From Pristionchus mayeri (lineage: Eukaryota; Nematoda; Chromadorea; Rhabditida; Neodiplogasteridae): a stretch of DNA of 64,000 nt. Below, piece by piece: positions 62,801 through 64,000 of this stretch (its first letter is position 1; the number at the start of each line of letters is the position of its first letter). The stretch lies in contig BTRK01000001.1 in the NCBI GenBank assembly GCA_036245805.1, positions 7,378,001-7,442,000 of the forward strand. Reading direction: 5' to 3'. The position numbers were made by a program, and so were the translations under genes. Under the pieces are notes generated by a model. It did not search any database and had not been told where the DNA came from. It saw only the letters and a list, made by a program, of their open reading frames with translations.

Positions 62801-64000
62801 CTTCACGCAGCGGTGAAACTCAACGCATTGCAATCACTTGACCAATATTGAGATTCGATTCGAATGCGTTTCACAGAGATGACTTTTCCAGATTATACTA
62901 TTCAAATTGCTTAAAGGAGGCATGACATGATGCAACAAATAAATTAATCAATCAATAAACTGACTCTCCTCTGGCCATGAATATGACCATCTGATCGTTG
63001 CCCGAGTCGTTCTCGTCCAGCAGCTTGCGAGTCGTCTCCATTGCGCTGAAACGATCATTTTTGCACAATTTTCTATATTTTTTTAATGAACCAAAATCAG
63101 GAACCATTGAACTGCAATTCGATTGTGCTTTTTCGGACTATTTCGTGAGAAGTCTCAAATGAGATGCAAAGTTCAATGATTGCAATTTAAAATATTTTCA
63201 TCGGTTTATTCATGTCCATATTAACTCATACAATTGTATTGTATAGTAATCTGATATCGATCAGGTGTCGGGCATTTTTTACTTTGAAATTCAAAAATGT
63301 TGCTTACAGTTTGACATCGGATGCTCCTCCCAGGATGTAGTGCCGCTTCATCGTTGCGTTGATGGCTACTGCTGCGTCGTCGAGCTAAAATCTTGAATCT
63401 TTACTATTTTCAAATTCGAATGGCTTAGCTAATGTCTAGCTTCAGTCCATTCTGTCTAATATTGTACCGGCAATGTACTCAATGGAGATACGCATTTATG
63501 GCAAAGCCATCCAATCTCTGATTTCTTCCCCACAGTTCACCATAGATGTAAACATGAACCACGAGCCTACTTTGCAAGAAGAAGAGGCTACCGAAACCTT
63601 AATGGCCTACCTGTGAGTACAGTACTCCGCTCCGCTCGTACTCGCTGAGCTGCAGACCTTGAGGCGCAGAGAAGAACACGAGAGATACACGAGCCTGATT
63701 ATCGATTTATATTTATATTTTAAGATTCAAAAATTCCACCCGGACTTGCTATGTTTCATTGTATATTCTTAGGTATTAGTCACACGGAGCTTGTAGTGTT
63801 TTCATCACCTTGTTTTGGAAAATAATATAACATTATTTCTTTGTCCGTTCAAGCTGATGTCGGTATGGATTCATATCACACCATTCACCTAAGAATCGAG
63901 CTAAATTGCTCTTTTCTCGGATTTAATCAAACAGTAGTTGCTGAGGTTTTTTGAGGATTGATTAGGCCATTGTACTTCAGATGGATCCTGAGAATCTCAT
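47844..64000 (-). CDS. Multi-vWA-domain protein, 5' end outside window
   Basis: About 39 exons and 1,140 residues are visible, from 63694 down to a TAG at 47844. Exons: 63611-63694, 63308-63384, 62965-63045, 62473-62584, 62028-62172, 61641-61763, 61329-61399, 60977-61102, 60755-60849, 58566-58649, 58217-58284, 57748-57833, 57362-57446, 57060-57148, 56489-56575, 56345-56403, 56228-56285, 56093-56178, 55701-55796, 55420-55556, 55027-55143, 54462-54524, 54067-54108, 53851-53912, 53610-53690, 52339-52424, 52099-52170, 51752-51846, 49920-50051, 49625-49689, 49354-49446, 49083-49171, 48887-48988, 48723-48828, 48518-48584, 48218-48309, 48101-48168, 47951-48030, 47844-47900. Repeated von Willebrand A-like folds start at GAQFVVDSAA, WPDVIILVDTA, SDIIIIVDGK, DIVVLLDVSA and ADYVFVATEG. 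The metal-binding DxSxS is not intact in any. The C-terminus VVLAVVGLTALHHLA is hydrophobic. The intron after 55701 uses GC as donor; the 55420/55143 junction is one base out of phase and unresolved. Probably extracellular adhesion or matrix (inference). Confidence 0.8.
50224..51677. mobile_element. Palindromic Tc1-like snap-back element
   Basis: Ends CAGTTGCGGACAAAAGTT and its complement are flanked by TA (50222-50223, 51678-51679). The arms, about 630 bp each, are near-perfect inverted copies around a short centre near 50950. No transposase. It fills the intron between vWA-gene exons 51752-51846 and 49920-50051. Confidence 0.88.
52454..52565. mobile_element. hAT-type hairpin MITE (TAGTGATGCC family)
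   Basis: Ends TAGTGATGCCAAAACGGCG and the inverted CATCACTA enclose a long CTCTCTC/GAGAGAG stem. Flanked by a perfect 8 bp duplication CTAGTAAT (52446-52453, 52566-52573). Same family as 38797-38897; a truncated copy starts at 57291. Confidence 0.9.
52658..53542. repeat. 885 bp near-perfect palindrome in vWA-gene intron
   Basis: Left end CACAGTGTGTCAGAGAGATC returns as its near-complement ending GACACGCTGTG. Arms are about 430 bp; centre near 53100. No clear target site or coding frame. It lies beside the hAT MITE at 52454. Confidence 0.85.
54767..54896. mobile_element. hAT-type hairpin MITE (TAGGGTTC family)
   Basis: Ends TAGGGTTCTCTTATTG and CAATAAGATAACCCTA with a shared core ATATGTTTCACGTGCACTAT. 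The 8 bp flanks ATCATTGC and TTCATTGC match at seven positions. Confidence 0.8.
57291..57312. repeat. Truncated TAGTGATGCC MITE end
   Basis: TAGTGATGCCAAAACGGCG followed by CGCG is identical to the left end of the 52454 element, but the rest is missing. Confidence 0.75.
57891..58041. mobile_element. hAT-type hairpin MITE (TAGGGTTC family, variant)
   Basis: Ends TAGGGTACCGGAATTGGGCG and the inverted CCGGAACCCTA share the TATGTTTCATG core with the other two copies. Flanked by a perfect 8 bp duplication CTTCTGAC. Confidence 0.85.
59079..59205. mobile_element. hAT-type hairpin MITE (TAGGGTTC family)
   Basis: Ends TAGGGTTCTCTTATTGG and TTAAGAGAACCCTA. The 8 bp flanks GCAATGTC and GTAATGTC match at seven positions. 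Confidence 0.82.
59324..60589. mobile_element. Non-autonomous mariner-like element
   Basis: Ends TCAGGTTGTAACATAAG and the inverted partner starting TTAGGTTGTAACATAAG are flanked by TA. At 1266 bp it is within 2 bp of the length of the element at 5823-7086, but its ends differ, so it is a different family. No intact transposase frame. It lies in the vWA-gene intron between 58649 and 60755. Confidence 0.82.

Noticed and set aside
1..64000. tRNA or rRNA genes and CRISPR arrays
   Set aside because: No tRNA-like A/B boxes with a cloverleaf, no rRNA signature and no spaced direct-repeat array were seen; a tRNAscan-type run would be decisive for tRNAs.

Overview
The window looks like nematode nuclear DNA. 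The evidence is four perfect TTAGGC telomere-type repeats (20037-20060), genes cut into many exons of about 60-150 bp, a likely trans-splice acceptor just before one start codon, and serpentine-receptor-like fragments. The many small exons and relaxed acceptors (AAG and GAG besides CAG) suggest a non-Caenorhabditis species, possibly a diplogastrid such as Pristionchus (inference). All exon models were built by hand from splice signals, reading phase and family motifs. I could run no database search.

Left third (1-20969). A 1.3 kb palindromic Tc1-like element and a decayed partial copy of two usip-1 exons lie downstream of a large minus-strand gene. That gene (2965-20969, 31 phase-consistent exons, 873 aa) is the U6 snRNA-type terminal uridylyltransferase TUT1/USIP-1: C2H2 zinc finger, RRM, split nucleotidyltransferase core with all three catalytic Asp, and a basic tail. 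Its introns hold a nearly intact mariner (10117-11356), a second mariner-like element, two long palindromes, nested MITEs and a possible hammerhead remnant close to the telomeric repeats.

Middle (20970-34459). A roughly 1.85 kb divergent promoter region leads to a plus-strand secreted gene (22822-34459, 550 aa) with two Cys-containing modules, a tandemly amplified Thr/Pro-rich exon and a C-terminal domain. One of its introns contains a complete 5.9 kb Kolobok-like transposon (TTAA target site, AGGG termini). This element encodes an apparently intact 689-aa THAP-domain transposase and also carries scrambled exon fragments of the ribosomal proteins RPS18, RPL3 and RPS2. This is the most striking object in the window.

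34460-43300. Two tandem, broken serpentine-receptor copies flank a fragment of a short-chain dehydrogenase. A TTAA element, a mariner-type element and a hAT MITE each sit in only one of the two receptor copies, so the other copy shows the empty site.

43300-47840. Contents are PDZ-like exons, hairpin MITEs and a truncated Penelope-like element (RT end plus GIY-YIG nuclease) with a hammerhead-like motif.

47844-64000. One long minus-strand gene, 5' incomplete here, encodes about 1,140 residues of repeated von Willebrand A-like domains with degenerate metal sites and a hydrophobic C-terminus. Its introns hold further palindromes, hAT MITEs and a mariner-like element.
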